The notes: generated by a model from the letters alone, not told the origin. DNA of 64,000 bases from Chitinophagaceae bacterium (GCA_016720825.1 JADKJV010000014.1:1-64000); one strand, 5' to 3'; shown: positions 19,547-29,376, counted from the stretch's first letter. Made by a program: numbers and translations.

Positions 19547-21454
19547 ATGGAGCGGGAGAGTTTTGAGAATGAAGAAACGGCGGTGATGATGAATACCCAT
19601 TTTGTCAATATCAAAATTGACCGGGAAGAGCGGCCGGACCTGGATCATATTTACATGGATGCGGTACAGGCGATGAGCGGGAGTGGCGGGTGGCCGTTGA
19701 ATGTTTTCCTTACGCCGGATGGTAAACCATTTTACGGAGGAACGTATTTCCCGCCGAAGCAGGCTTACAACAGGCCTTCCTGGCAGGATGTATTAATGAG
19801 TATTGCCAATAGTTACCGGGAGAAAAAAAATGAGATTGAAGCGCAGGCCGAAAATCTGACGGAACACCTCCGGCAGGCGAATGCATTTGGGATGCAGTTG
19901 CCGGGAAATGATTTTCCGGGAACAGAGATACTGGATACAATGACGAAGAACTGCCTCGCAAATGCAGATACTGAATGGGGTGGATTTGGGAAGGCGCCCA
20001 AATTCCCGCAGACGTTTACGATACAATACCTGCTCCGGTATTATTATCATATCTGTGTGAAGAAAAGAAATGACCAGCCTGATACTACCTTGGCAGAACA
20101 GGCATTGAAGCAAGCCACACTTTCACTGGATAAAATGATTGAGGGTGGCATTTATGACCAGGCCGGTGGCGGGTTTGCGCGATACTCCACCGATACCGAA
20201 TGGCTCGCACCACACTTTGAAAAAATGCTGTATGATAATGCGCTGCTGGTTTCCGTGCTGGCAGATGCATACCAGTTAACCCGTAAAGAAAGATACCGGG
20301 AAGTGATTGCAGAGACGATGGATTTTATCAGACGTGAAATGCTGGATGTGTCGGGTGGTTTTTATGCAGCACTGGATGCAGACAGTGAGGGTGTGGAAGG
20401 AAAGTTTTATGTGTGGGATAAAAAAGAAGTGGAATCGTTATTGGGAAATGAAGCAGATGTTTTCTGCCGTTATTACAATATCACAGAAACCGGTAACTGG
20501 GAACATACAAATATCCTCCGGGTATTAAAAGATATCAATGCTTTTGCGGCAGCCGAAGGAAAACCAGTTGATGAAATAAAAGCGTTGCTGAAACGGGGTT
20601 GTGCCGCAATGATGGAAGTCCGTGCTAAACGCATACGGCCGCAACTGGATGATAAAGTCATCCTGGGATGGAACGCACTGATGAATACAGCCTGTTCACG
20701 GGCTTATGCAGCAACAGGTGATGCTTCTTACCGGGAGCTGGCCGTGGCCAACATGCAGTTCATGCTGCGGGCTTATTGCACCGAAGCGCCCAACGACCTG
20801 ATGCATACCTGGAAACAGGGCTGGTCGAGGTACCCGGCTTTCCTGGATGATTATGCTTATCTGGTCCAGGCGCTGATTTCCTTGCAGGAGGTTACGGCTG
20901 ATCCGGTCTGGCTGGAAAAGGCGGGGGAGCTGGTTGACTTTGTGATCAACCGGTTCAGTGAGGATGAAACGGGGTTCTTTTTTTACACCCGGGCGGAGCA
21001 AACGGATATTATCGTACGGAAAAAAGAAGTTTACGACGGGGCAGTCCCATCCGGAAATGCCATTATGGCCCTGAATCTTAAAAAACTGGGGCTGTTGCTG
21101 GAGAGGCCGGAGTGGGAGGAAAGGGCCAGGAGGATGGCTTTATCGCTCGAAAAGGCCATTGTGAAGTACCCGGGCTCGTTTGGGTGCTGGGCAGATTATT
21201 TTTTGACCGAACTCAATGGAATTGAGGAGATAGCAATAATCGGGGATCAGTACCAGCAAATTTTAAATGACTTAATATCGGAATATATCCCCTTCCGGGT
21301 GGTCCAGGCCGCCCCAAAACCTTCCAAAGACTGGGCTTTATTGCGTGGCAAGCCGGAGTCGAGTAGTTCCCACTTATTTCTTTGCAGAAATTACGTATGT
21401 CAGGCTCCAGTATTTTCACTTAGTGAACTTATAGCACTGATAAACAGGCCTTAA
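19547..21454 (+). CDS. DUF255 thioredoxin-fold protein (YyaL/SSP411 type), N-terminally truncated
   Basis: Family proteins have an N-terminal thioredoxin-like DUF255 domain and a C-terminal six-hairpin glycosidase-like barrel. Here the ORF starts at ATG 19547 (MERESFENEETAVMMN) and contains the rest: DREERPDLDHIYMDAVQ, GGWPLNVFLTPDG, FGKAPKFPQ, then the barrel (HFEKMLYDNALLVSVLADAY). The in-frame bases just before it encode YYAACHWCHV, the active-site CHWC, but no start codon precedes them: a TAG lies at 19442 and heptad repeats fill the space. The first ~45 residues of a normal protein are absent. As it stands the gene would lack its CXXC, so it is a pseudogene or an assembly deletion. Confidence 0.8.
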   Translation: MERESFENEETAVMMNTHFVNIKIDREERPDLDHIYMDAVQAMSGSGGWPLNVFLTPDGKPFYGGTYFPPKQAYNRPSWQDVLMSIANSYREKKNEIEAQAENLTEHLRQANAFGMQLPGNDFPGTEILDTMTKNCLANADTEWGGFGKAPKFPQTFTIQYLLRYYYHICVKKRNDQPDTTLAEQALKQATLSLDKMIEGGIYDQAGGGFARYSTDTEWLAPHFEKMLYDNALLVSVLADAYQLTRKERYREVIAETMDFIRREMLDVSGGFYAALDADSEGVEGKFYVWDKKEVESLLGNEADVFCRYYNITETGNWEHTNILRVLKDINAFAAAEGKPVDEIKALLKRGCAAMMEVRAKRIRPQLDDKVILGWNALMNTACSRAYAATGDASYRELAVANMQFMLRAYCTEAPNDLMHTWKQGWSRYPAFLDDYAYLVQALISLQEVTADPVWLEKAGELVDFVINRFSEDETGFFFYTRAEQTDIIVRKKEVYDGAVPSGNAIMALNLKKLGLLLERPEWEERARRMALSLEKAIVKYPGSFGCWADYFLTELNGIEEIAIIGDQYQQILNDLISEYIPFRVVQAAPKPSKDWALLRGKPESSSSHLFLCRNYVCQAPVFSLSELIALINRP

Positions 21455-21583
21455 AAGGGTAATTAATTTTTAGTTAATACAATAAAACAGTGCCCGTTTC
21501 CGTTTGAAAATTTACCCCGTAAAATAGGGTTTGATTTAAAAAAAATAAATATTAACCTTGTGTTGGAGAAAAGTTCAAAACAT

Positions 21584-21591
21584 TATATTTG
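21584..21591 (+). promoter_or_regulatory. TAnnTTTG promoter element of the gld operon
   Basis: TATATTTG matches the Bacteroidota -7 consensus, with a TTG at 21563 near the expected -33 position. The gldK ATG at 21611 lies 20 bp downstream, which supports that start over the earlier in-frame codon at 21560. Confidence 0.65.
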
Positions 21592-21610
21592 CCCAATACC
21601 CTTTAAGTGT

Positions 21611-22930
21611 ATGAAAATGAAAAACCTTTACTACACCCTCATTGCCGCTGTGTGCATGCTCACTATTGCCAGCTGCGGAATCCTGGGTAAGAAAAACGGA
21701 AAAGGCAAAGGCAGTTCGCTCCCCAACGATGGCCAGGTTCATGGTATCGATCCGGGAAGCAAATATGTATTGCCCAAACCACCCGGCATGGTATATGTAC
21801 CCCAGGGTACATTCCACATGGGACCCAGTGATGAGGATCCGGCTTATGCCTTCAGCGCAAGAAACCGTTCGGTTTCTATCAGTGGCTTCTGGATGGATGC
21901 CACAGAAATCACCAACAACGAATATCGCCAGTTTGTATCCTGGGTTCGTGACTCTGTTGTTGCCCGTAAGATGGGATTTGTAAAATCCGGTACGGACGGC
22001 GAAGAGCATGTTGATTGGGTGAAAATGAAAACACTCAAGTACAACGACCCCAAGACGATTGAGAAACTCGGCGAGACTGATATCATCCTTCCTCCGGATG
22101 ACAGGATTTTCGGCAAAAAGGAAATTGATCCTTCCAAGCTGATTTATCATTCAGAGATTTTCGACCTGAAAGAGGCAGCCAAGCGTGAGAACGCCGGTAA
22201 AGCCCGTTCCAAATTCATTATTAAGAAAGACGTTCCCATTTATCCCGATACATTGGTTTGGATCCGTGACTTCGCGTATTCGTACAACGAGCCCATGACC
22301 AAACGTTATTTTTCACACCCCGCATTTGGTAACTATCCTGTGGTTGGTGTAAGCTGGAAGCAGGCAACTGCTTTCTGCGAGTGGAGAACACATTACCTGA
22401 ACTCTTTCCTGGATTCCAAGAAAAGAGCACAGGAGTCTGATTTCAGACTGCCCACAGAAGCACAATGGGAGTATGCCGCACGCGGTGGCCGTTCCCAGTC
22501 TATGTTCCCCTGGGGTAACTACTACTTAAGAAACAAAAAAGGATGTCTCATGGCCAACTTCAAACCCGGCCGTGGTAACTATCCTGAAGATGGTGGATTC
22601 TATACTGTACGTGCTGATGCTTACTGGCCCAATGATTACGGTCTGTATTGTATGTCAGGTAACGTGGCAGAATGGACTTCAACAATCTACTACGAAGGCA
22701 GAAACAATTTCCAGCATGATATGAACCCCGATGTTCGCTGGAATGCCAAAGACGACGATCCTCCCCTGATGAAGCGCAAGATCATCCGCGGTGGAAGCTG
22801 GAAAGACGTAGGCTATTACCTGCAAACAGGTACAAGCACCTACGAATACCAGGATTCTGCGAAATCATACATTGGTTTCCGCTGCGTGATTGACTTACCC
22901 GCTGCCCCCCAAAAAGGACGCCGCAGATAA
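21611..22930 (+). CDS. gldK: gliding motility / T9SS lipoprotein GldK
   Basis: Outer-membrane-associated lipoprotein that, with GldN, forms the periplasmic ring of the type IX secretion and gliding machine. It has a lipoprotein signal with lipobox IASC near residue 20, then a formylglycine-enzyme-like (FGE-sulfatase) domain: MVYVPQGTFHMGPSDEDP, WMDATEITNNEYRQFV, RLPTEAQWEYAARGG, GNVAEWTSTIY, IIRGGSWKDV. The 439 residues are typical for GldK. It is first gene of gldKLMN. A perfect hairpin lies between it and gldL. Confidence 0.95.
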   Translation: MKMKNLYYTLIAAVCMLTIASCGILGKKNGKGKGSSLPNDGQVHGIDPGSKYVLPKPPGMVYVPQGTFHMGPSDEDPAYAFSARNRSVSISGFWMDATEITNNEYRQFVSWVRDSVVARKMGFVKSGTDGEEHVDWVKMKTLKYNDPKTIEKLGETDIILPPDDRIFGKKEIDPSKLIYHSEIFDLKEAAKRENAGKARSKFIIKKDVPIYPDTLVWIRDFAYSYNEPMTKRYFSHPAFGNYPVVGVSWKQATAFCEWRTHYLNSFLDSKKRAQESDFRLPTEAQWEYAARGGRSQSMFPWGNYYLRNKKGCLMANFKPGRGNYPEDGGFYTVRADAYWPNDYGLYCMSGNVAEWTSTIYYEGRNNFQHDMNPDVRWNAKDDDPPLMKRKIIRGGSWKDVGYYLQTGTSTYEYQDSAKSYIGFRCVIDLPAAPQKGRRR

Positions 22931-22966
22931 GAAGTTGACTCATCTTAATCTTCAAACAAACTAATT

Positions 22967-22999
22967 ACTGAGAGGATGTAAACGAACCATCCTCTCAGT
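22967..22999 (+). terminator. perfect intercistronic hairpin between gldK and gldL
   Basis: ACTGAGAGGATG and CATCCTCTCAGT form a perfect 12-bp stem with a 9-nt loop, 36 bp after the gldK stop and 52 bp before gldL. The following sequence is only moderately T-rich (ACCTCTTTCATTC), so it may be a leaky terminator or an mRNA-stabilising structure that sets gldK levels apart from gldLM. Confidence 0.65.
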
Positions 23000-23051
23000 A
23001 CCTCTTTCATTCAATATTTATATCACAAACAAACATTTAAAAAATCCATCT

Positions 23052-23825
23052 ATGGCAGCAGCTATTCCTTCCAAAGTAAGTAAATGGGTAGACGTTGGCG
23101 TTTCTTTCGGCGCAGCATTAGTAATATGGGGAGCCCTCCGCAAAATCACACACGCAGGTGACGCTGATACCTGGCTGTGGATTGGTCTCACAACAGAGGC
23201 AATCATCTTCTCAGTATATGGTATCTTATATGCAGTTTACCCGGCTGTTAAAGAAGGCGGCCATGACGAAGAACAATTTTCAGTGGCAGGAGCTAAATCC
23301 AGGGCAGCACTCGCCTCTATGGATAAAATGCTTGCTGAAGCTGACATCACACCCGACACCATGAAACGCCTTGGCGATGGATTCAAACAATTAAATACTA
23401 CCGTGGTTGGTTTGTCCGGCATTACAGATGCAGTTTCTGCTTCAAATGATTTTGCCGCTAAAACCAAAGAAGTAACCGGTACTCTCGATAAGGTAAAAGA
23501 CGCTTATACAAATGCAGCCAGTTCTGTATCTGCATTCAACAGCGCAACTGAAGGTGCCAAACTGTTCCATGAGCAGGTACAGGTGCTGACACGTAACCTT
23601 TCTTCCCTGAACACCATTTATGAACTCGAGCTGCAGGAAAGTAACAACCACCTGAAAGCCCTGAATTCATTCTATGGCAAACTGTCTGAAACATCTGCTG
23701 CAATGCTTAACAGCGCTGAAGATGCCAAGAAAGTACAGGATCAGATCGGTCACCTGGCAACAAACCTGGGCCGCCTGAACAATATCTATGGCAATATGCT
23801 GACAGCAATGCAGGGTCGCAACTAA
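23052..23825 (+). CDS. gldL: gliding motility / T9SS motor protein GldL
   Basis: Inner-membrane subunit of the GldLM rotary motor that powers type IX secretion and gliding by proton flow. It has two N-terminal membrane helices (VDVGVSFGAALVIWGALRKI and IGLTTEAIIFSVYGILYAVY, the latter with the conserved intramembrane glutamate) and a long cytoplasmic helical tail of about 170 residues with heptad-like Ser/Ala/Asn repeats. 257 residues is normal. The frame is intact. Confidence 0.95.
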   Translation: MAAAIPSKVSKWVDVGVSFGAALVIWGALRKITHAGDADTWLWIGLTTEAIIFSVYGILYAVYPAVKEGGHDEEQFSVAGAKSRAALASMDKMLAEADITPDTMKRLGDGFKQLNTTVVGLSGITDAVSASNDFAAKTKEVTGTLDKVKDAYTNAASSVSAFNSATEGAKLFHEQVQVLTRNLSSLNTIYELELQESNNHLKALNSFYGKLSETSAAMLNSAEDAKKVQDQIGHLATNLGRLNNIYGNMLTAMQGRN

Positions 23826-23895
23826 ACAAAAACTGTTCGATCCGTATCCTGATTCAGAGAAGTTAATATTACTCATTTAAAAACCACAAATCTTC

Positions 23896-25426
23896 ATGTC
23901 TTTACCTAAAGAGCCACGGCAGAAGATGATCAATATCATGTACCTGGTACTGACAGCGCTACTCGCGCTGAACGTATCATCGGAGATCCTCAATGCCTTC
24001 AAGACGGTGAATAAAAGCCTGGAGAACACGAATACCACTGTGAATAAGTCCACTGAGAATATCATGGCTTCACCCAGGAAAAATGGCTGATCCTAAGGAT
24101 TCCGCAAAAGCATCATATTGGTATCCTGTTGCCCAGCGCGTACAAGCCTATTCCAAGGATTTATACAACTATATCCAGGGTTTGAAAAAAGATATCCTCA
24201 CCAAAGCCGGTGGAGATATCAACGACGATAGCAAAACTTTCAAAGAAGATAACCTCGATATCGCCACCCGTATGATGGTGGAAGAAAAGAAAGGACAGGA
24301 ACTGCTGAAAAAACTGACCGAATACAAGAACAATGTACTGTCAGTGGATACAGCCATCGCCAAGCAATTTGCAGCGAACCTGCCTATCAACCTGGAAAAA
24401 CCCAAAGGGGTGAGCAAAGCTGCCAAAACATGGGAAGGTGCTTACTTTCACATGGTGCCTACTGTAGCTGCGTTGACTATCCTCAGCAAATTCCAGAACG
24501 ACGTTAAAGTAACAGAGAACAACATCATCCAGGAATGTCACAACAAAGTAGGGGAAGTAAAAGTTCGCTACGACAGGTTTGCTGCCATTGTCGGACAGAA
24601 CTCCAGCTACCTTATGCCCGGACAGGATCTGGAAATCACAGCTGGTGTGGGTGCTTTCAGTACCGCATCTTTGCCCACGATTAATATCGGTGGTGCAAAC
24701 GTAACTGTAGGACCTGAAGGTACTGCCCTGCAGAAAATCACTGCCGGTGGTATCGGACCGCACTCTGTTCCCGTTCGTATTACTTATACTGACCAGGACG
24801 GTAAACCCCAGGTGGTTGAAAAAACCGTTGAGTATACTGTTGGTCAGTCTAACGCATCTATCGCCCTCGACAAAATGAACGTACTGTATATCGGTGTTCC
24901 TAACCCGCTTTCAGTAGCAGCCAGCGGCGGCGGTGATGATAAAATCAGCGTAGCCATCGTAGGTGGCGGCGGTAGCTTATCCAAAGTTGGTAATGGTAAA
25001 TACATTGCCAATGTAGGAGCTGTAACAGATGATTGCAAAATCAGCGTAACAGTAGATGGCAAACTGGCCGGCCAGTCTGTTTTCAGGGTTCGTACCATTC
25101 CCGAAGCCCAGGCTTATGTGGGTGGTCACCCCTCAGGCGATAACATCAGCGCAGGCGAGTTCAAAGCCCAGGCTGGTGTGGGAGCTGGTATCAAGAATTT
25201 CCCCTTCCAGCTTGAATATCAGGTTGTAAGCTATACGTTTACCTGCGATACAGATGATGATATCATCTCTGTACCCGGTTCAGGTGCCGCTTTTGCAGGT
25301 GCTGTAAGAACAGCAATCGACCGTAACGTTTCAGCCGGAAGAATGGTGACGATTGATAATATTAAAGTAAAAGGTCCCGACGGACATATTAATACAGCCC
25401 CTTCACTCGTTTATTACATTAAATAA
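23896..25426 (+). CDS. gldM: gliding motility / T9SS motor protein GldM (frameshifted)
   Basis: Single-pass inner-membrane protein whose large periplasmic part (four domains in the family) links the GldL motor to the GldKN ring. The N terminus is highly typical (LPKEPRQKMINIMYLVLTAL, LNVSSEILNAFKTVN). The first frame stops at 24090 and the rest (DPKDSAKASYWYPVAQ... to VYYIK) is in another frame from about 24083. Adding one T at 24067 and one A in the AAAAA run at 24077-24081 restores MAFTQEKMADPKDS, so two homopolymer undercalls explain it. Joined length is about 510 residues, as expected. Confidence 0.93.
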
Positions 25427-25434
25427 ACCGCGAC

Positions 25435-26457
25435 ATGAAAATGAAATTCCTGAAACTGGCCGTGTTTGCAGCTTTAGCCGTGATGGTGAGCAGCCAGGCA
25501 GATGCACAGAGAACCCGCCGCACAAGGTCGGGTACTAACCCTGCCACTACGCCAACGGGTAATGAGCAACAGCAGGTTAATAACAATACTCAGCCTACGA
25601 GTTTTGATGCGTATGCGAGCCTGCCTATTTCTTATGATACCACTGGCGGAGACGGACAGACCAGTAACAAATCACTGCGTCCCCAGGATGCATTTGATAA
25701 GTCACAACTGAGCACCCGCACCCCCCTGCCTTATGAGCATCTCCGCTGGGATGATGCACTGTATGCAGAAAAAGTGTGGAGGGAACTGGATCTCCGTGAG
25801 AAAGTGAACAAAGTGTTCATGTATGAGGCTAAAGATGATAACGGCAGCCAGGTATTCGTAAATATGCTGCTGAACGCAGTCCGTAAAGGCGAAGTATCTG
25901 CTTTCACAGATGACCGTTTTACAACACCTATGTCAATTACTGAAATTGACCAGTTAACTACGGGCAGCCTGGATACAGTTAAAATCTATGACCTGGTCGA
26001 CCTGACTAAAGTAACAGGACTCAAAGTAACGCGTAACACTTTTGATGTAAAAACAGTTACCAAAATCCGCCTGAAAGAACAGTGGATCTTTGACCGCGAG
26101 TCAAGCCGCATGTTCGTAAGGATCCTCGGAATCGGTATCTATAAAACAGAATATATCCCCAATACAACAAAAGAAAGGGGTGTTTCCTCCCTGTTCTGGG
26201 TATATTATCCCGACCTGCGCCCTATGCTGGCAAAGGCTGAGGTATATAACCCCAAAAACATGGGCCAGAGCCGCATGACCTGGGAAGAACTCTTTGAAAG
26301 CCGTATGTTCGGCAGCTATATCGTTAAGTCAACTATCGAAAACCCGGCTGATAAGATGATAAAGAACTATATCAAAGATCCTATCCTTGCACTGCTGGAA
26401 GGAGATAACATTAAAGAGAAAATTTTCAATTTTGAACAAGATCTCTGGTCATACTAA
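25435..26457 (+). CDS. gldN: gliding motility / T9SS ring protein GldN
   Basis: Periplasmic partner of GldK in the outer-membrane-associated ring. It has a signal peptide (FAALAVMVSSQADA|QRTRR), a disordered Thr/Asn/Gln stretch, then the conserved GldN domain: DDALYAEKVWRELDLREKVN, VKTVTKIRLKEQWIFDRESS, FWVYYPDLRPMLAKAEVYN, WEELFESRMFGSYIVKS. It starts 8 bp after gldM and is the last gene of the operon, followed by a strong terminator. At 340 residues it has normal length. Confidence 0.95.
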   Translation: MKMKFLKLAVFAALAVMVSSQADAQRTRRTRSGTNPATTPTGNEQQQVNNNTQPTSFDAYASLPISYDTTGGDGQTSNKSLRPQDAFDKSQLSTRTPLPYEHLRWDDALYAEKVWRELDLREKVNKVFMYEAKDDNGSQVFVNMLLNAVRKGEVSAFTDDRFTTPMSITEIDQLTTGSLDTVKIYDLVDLTKVTGLKVTRNTFDVKTVTKIRLKEQWIFDRESSRMFVRILGIGIYKTEYIPNTTKERGVSSLFWVYYPDLRPMLAKAEVYNPKNMGQSRMTWEELFESRMFGSYIVKSTIENPADKMIKNYIKDPILALLEGDNIKEKIFNFEQDLWSY

Positions 26458-26482
26458 GACAGGGAGTTGAAAATAAGACATA

Positions 26483-26524
26483 TTAAAAAGACGGCTATTC
26501 GAAAGAGTGGCCGTCTTTTTTTAT
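26483..26524 (+). terminator. intrinsic terminator of the gldKLMN operon
   Basis: The stem AAAAAGACGGC / GCCGTCTTTTT, with a loop of about 15 nt and a T run, lies 26 bp after the gldN stop. Confidence 0.9.
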
Positions 26525-26686
26525 TTGAAGTTGGATGTTGGAGGTTGGATGTTGGAGGTTTCTTCAAATCGACGGTTCTTTATATGCTGATCTTTCCGAA
26601 AATCGGAAAAGTTCAACACTATGACAAATAGGCGATAAGCGGGTTCAACATCCAACTTCCAACCTCCAACATCCAACTTTCACATG
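26525..26686. repeat. heptad repeat palindrome (TTGGANG family)
   Basis: The left arm is GTTGGAT and GTTGGAG alternating in 7-bp steps (26528-26560). The right arm ends GGGTTCAACATCCAACTTCC plus further CCAACNT heptads (26639-26681). The middle contains a small hairpin (CTTTTCCGA-type arms around 26590-26611) unrelated to the copies at 60.8 and 63.6 kb. It lies right after the gld terminator. Confidence 0.85.
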
Positions 26687-26837
26687 ATGTTTAAACACCG
26701 CCTATACCCTCTTCAGGGTATACTCCTAATCCCCTGATAAATAATTAAAAAATCTTTTCAAAATCGTAAAAGTCCTATAGGAAAATCAATTTTATGTTGT
26801 ATTTTCGTCTCGGTTTTTCATAGGATATTGGATTTTA

Positions 26838-26878
26838 AAAACGGGGCTGAATTTCTATTCTGGCCCCATTTTTTTTGC
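26838..26878 (+). terminator. GGGGC/GCCCC hairpin with T run, orphan
   Basis: AAAAACGGGGCTG ... TGGCCCCATTTTTTTT forms a terminator-like hairpin with no ORF before it on the plus strand. The upstream 26700-26837 is A/T-rich, with a possible promoter-like TGTATTTTCG at about 26801. It might end a small RNA. I see no other feature in 26687-26910. Confidence 0.5.
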
Positions 26879-26910
26879 CCATACCTTAATGAAAACACAG
26901 CGAACGAAAA

Positions 26911-28721
26911 TCAGTCTTGTGTTGAGGGATGAAAATAATTGTATACCAGTTCCGCTCTTGACCTTCCCACTACTGATTCAATTTCTTCTACACTTTTTTC
27001 CCTGATTTGTTTTACTGAACGGAATGATTTGAGCAGCATCTCGGCTGATTGTTTTCCGATGCCCGGAATCGTTTCTAATTCATTCGTGAATGTTCCCTTG
27101 CTGCGCTGCTGGCGGTGATGCGTAATACCAAAGCGATGCACTTCATCTCGGATGCGGCGGATTAATAAAAGGCCGGGACTGTTATAAGGCAGTTTGAGTG
27201 ACTGCTGGTCGTGACTGTAAAATATTTCTTCTTCGTTTTTGGCTAATCCAACGAGTGTCATGGCACCTTCGAGTCCCAGTTCGCTCACAGCCTCCGCTGC
27301 AGCGCTTAGCTGCCCTTTACCGCCATCTATGATCACCAGTTGAGGGAATGCCTGCTTTTCATCACGGAGCCTTTTATAGCGCCTGGAAACAGCCTCCTTC
27401 ATGGTGGCGAAATCGTTGATGCCGGTCACCGTTTTTACATTGAAATGCCGGTAGTCTTTTTACTGGGCACACCGTTTTTAAAACACACCATGGCGGATAC
27501 CGGGTAACTGCCCTGGAAATTGGAGTTATCAAAACATTCTATATGCGCCGGCAGCTCCTGTAATTGCAGGTCCACCTGTAACTGCTCCAGGATGTCCATA
27601 ATCCCGGGATGGCCTTCATGCAGGTGCAGTTTTTCTTTCCGTTTGATCTCGTCAATAAAATGGGTCACATTCAGCAGCGAAAGCTCGATCAGCTTTTTAC
27701 GGTCACCGCCCTTGGGTATTGTCAGCTGTACGTTTTCCCCGATGTATTCGATCGGGAACGGCACCACAATCTCAGCCGCATCACTGTTAAAAGCCGTCCG
27801 GATCCGGCCAATCGTAAACGCCAGCACTTCTTCCGGGGTTTCATCCAGCCGGGTTTCGGCTTCCACCGTCTGTGTTTGTATAATCGCGCCATTGCGGATC
27901 ATCAGGAAATTCACAAAAGCCTTGTCCTTTTCTTTCAGGATAGAGAATACATCCACGTCGCCGGCTTTTACATTGGCCACCACCGAACGCGACTGGTAAT
28001 TTTCCAGGTAAGCAATTTTCTGTCGGGTGAGTTCTGCTTTTTCAAAAGCCAGGCCGGCCGCATAGCCCTTCATCTCTTCTTTAAAATGCCTGATTACAGG
28101 AGCGAGGTTACCCCGCAGCAGGTTTTTCAGGTGATCCAGCCCTTCCTGGTAATCGGCCCTGCTTTGTAATCCCTCGCAGGGTCCTTTGCAATTGCCGAGG
28201 TGGTATTCCAGGCAGACCTTGAATTTCTTTTTTTCAATATTGTTATCGCTGAGCAATAAACTGCAGCTGCGGAGTTGTATGGTTTGCCTGATAAATTCCA
28301 GCAGCTCCCGCACTCTTTTTACTGATGTAAACGGACCGAGATAATCGGAGCCGTCATCCATTTTATTACGGGTGAGGAAAACACGGGGGAATGGTTCATT
28401 CCGGATAACGATAAAGGGATAGGTCTTATCGTCTTTCAGGTTGATATTAAACCGCGGCTGGAACTGTTTAATGAGTGTATTCTCCAACAGGAAGGCATCC
28501 TGTTCAGAATTTACAATGGTGAATTCTATCCGCGCGATCCGCTGAACCAGCTCATGCGTTTTATAGGTGGTGAACGTTTTGCTGAAATAGGAGCTCACCC
28601 TTTTTCGGAGGTGTTTGGCCTTGCCCACATACAGCAATTCCCCGCCCGTGTCAAAGTATTTGTAAATACCGGGCTGTACGGGAATAGAGGGGGCGATATG
28701 CTGGAATTCCGCCTGTGTCAT
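26911..28721 (-). CDS. uvrC: excinuclease ABC subunit C (one frameshift)
   Basis: UvrC makes both incisions in nucleotide excision repair. Domains in order: GIY-YIG nuclease (PVQPGIYKYF, LLYVGKAKHLRKRV), a cysteine-containing segment (CLEYHLGNCKGPC), UVR motif region, RNase H-like nuclease (HIECFDNSNFQGSYPVSAMV, LVIIDGGKGQLSAA) and helix-hairpin-helix (LETIPGIGKQSAEMLLKSF). The frame breaks at 27456-27460. One more A in the A-run (minus strand) gives SKKDYRHFNVKTVTG and one protein of about 602 residues. Loss of such a core repair gene is unlikely, so an indel error is favoured. It follows the lipoprotein gene at 29323-28733 by 11 bp. Confidence 0.93.
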
Positions 28722-28732
28722 TTCCTTCAGTG

Positions 28733-29323
28733 CTATTGATAACCGGGTTCGTTCCAGAGCAGTTTCACCGTTATGGTTTTTTCGGGTTGTCCGGGTGCCT
28801 GGGTGATCGTGGTGATCTGGAAACTCTGGTCAACCTGCCACAGGAATTGTTTTTCCAGGTAACCGTCTTTGTTATTGATCACTTTGTTGATGATAATATT
28901 CTTCACTTTATCCCCCGTGGCAATATTGGGTGTGATCAGTACTTCCTGGCTCACGATTTCCTCTTCCTCCGGTTTGATGGGTTTTACAGAGAAAATGACC
29001 CGGTTCATTTCTTCATCGTAGAAACGGGTTTCTGTATACCGCTCGCTGTATTTCTTATCGGCCAGGTCCGGCAACTCCAGGAATTCTTTTGCTTCATCCC
29101 TGAACTGTTCCCGTTTCACAAAAGTGGTATCGCTGTGGGTGCTGTCGTAGATGGTTATTTTCCGGATGGAGAAAAGGGAAGTGTCAATAGCCTTGATCTG
29201 GCTTTTGATATAAGACATAACCGGGAAGGAGGGTTTCTTCTCCGGGTCCTGGGGCTTTTTCTTCTCTTTACAGGCGGTCAGCAGGATGCCTGACAGGATC
29301 AGCAGGTAAACAATTCTTTTCAT
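28733..29323 (-). CDS. hypothetical lipoprotein
   Basis: A 196-residue protein with a lipoprotein signal (MKRIVYLLILSGILLTAC, lipobox LTAC) followed by a Lys/Pro/Glu-rich linker and a mixed alpha/beta domain (SQIKAIDTSLFSIRKITIYD, VKNIIINKVINNKDGYLEK). It is probably anchored to the outer or inner membrane. I do not recognise a family. It is transcribed just ahead of uvrC, but a link to repair is not implied. Confidence 0.75.
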   Translation of the reverse strand: MKRIVYLLILSGILLTACKEKKKPQDPEKKPSFPVMSYIKSQIKAIDTSLFSIRKITIYDSTHSDTTFVKREQFRDEAKEFLELPDLADKKYSERYTETRFYDEEMNRVIFSVKPIKPEEEEIVSQEVLITPNIATGDKVKNIIINKVINNKDGYLEKQFLWQVDQSFQITTITQAPGQPEKTITVKLLWNEPGYQ

Positions 29324-29344
29324 GGCTATAAAATTAAGGGCACA

Positions 29345-29376
29345 AAATATCCCGGCAAGTTTTGCCGGGATATTTT
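29345..29376. terminator. intrinsic terminator, ATATCCCGGCAA stem
   Basis: ATATCCCGGCAA and TTGCCGGGATAT form a perfect 12-bp stem around a 4-nt loop with A/T-rich flanks on both sides. It lies after the stop of the barrel protein at 29414 on the minus strand and separates it from the lipoprotein-uvrC unit. Confidence 0.85.

Noticed and set aside
21560..21611. gldK start at 21560
   Set aside because: The TATATTTG promoter element lies downstream of it, and the lipoprotein signal begins at 21611.
23896..24090. Programmed frameshift in gldM
   Set aside because: Two homopolymer undercalls restore the normal sequence and many other genes in the contig have the same kind of lesion; no slippery-site plus stimulator pattern was seen.
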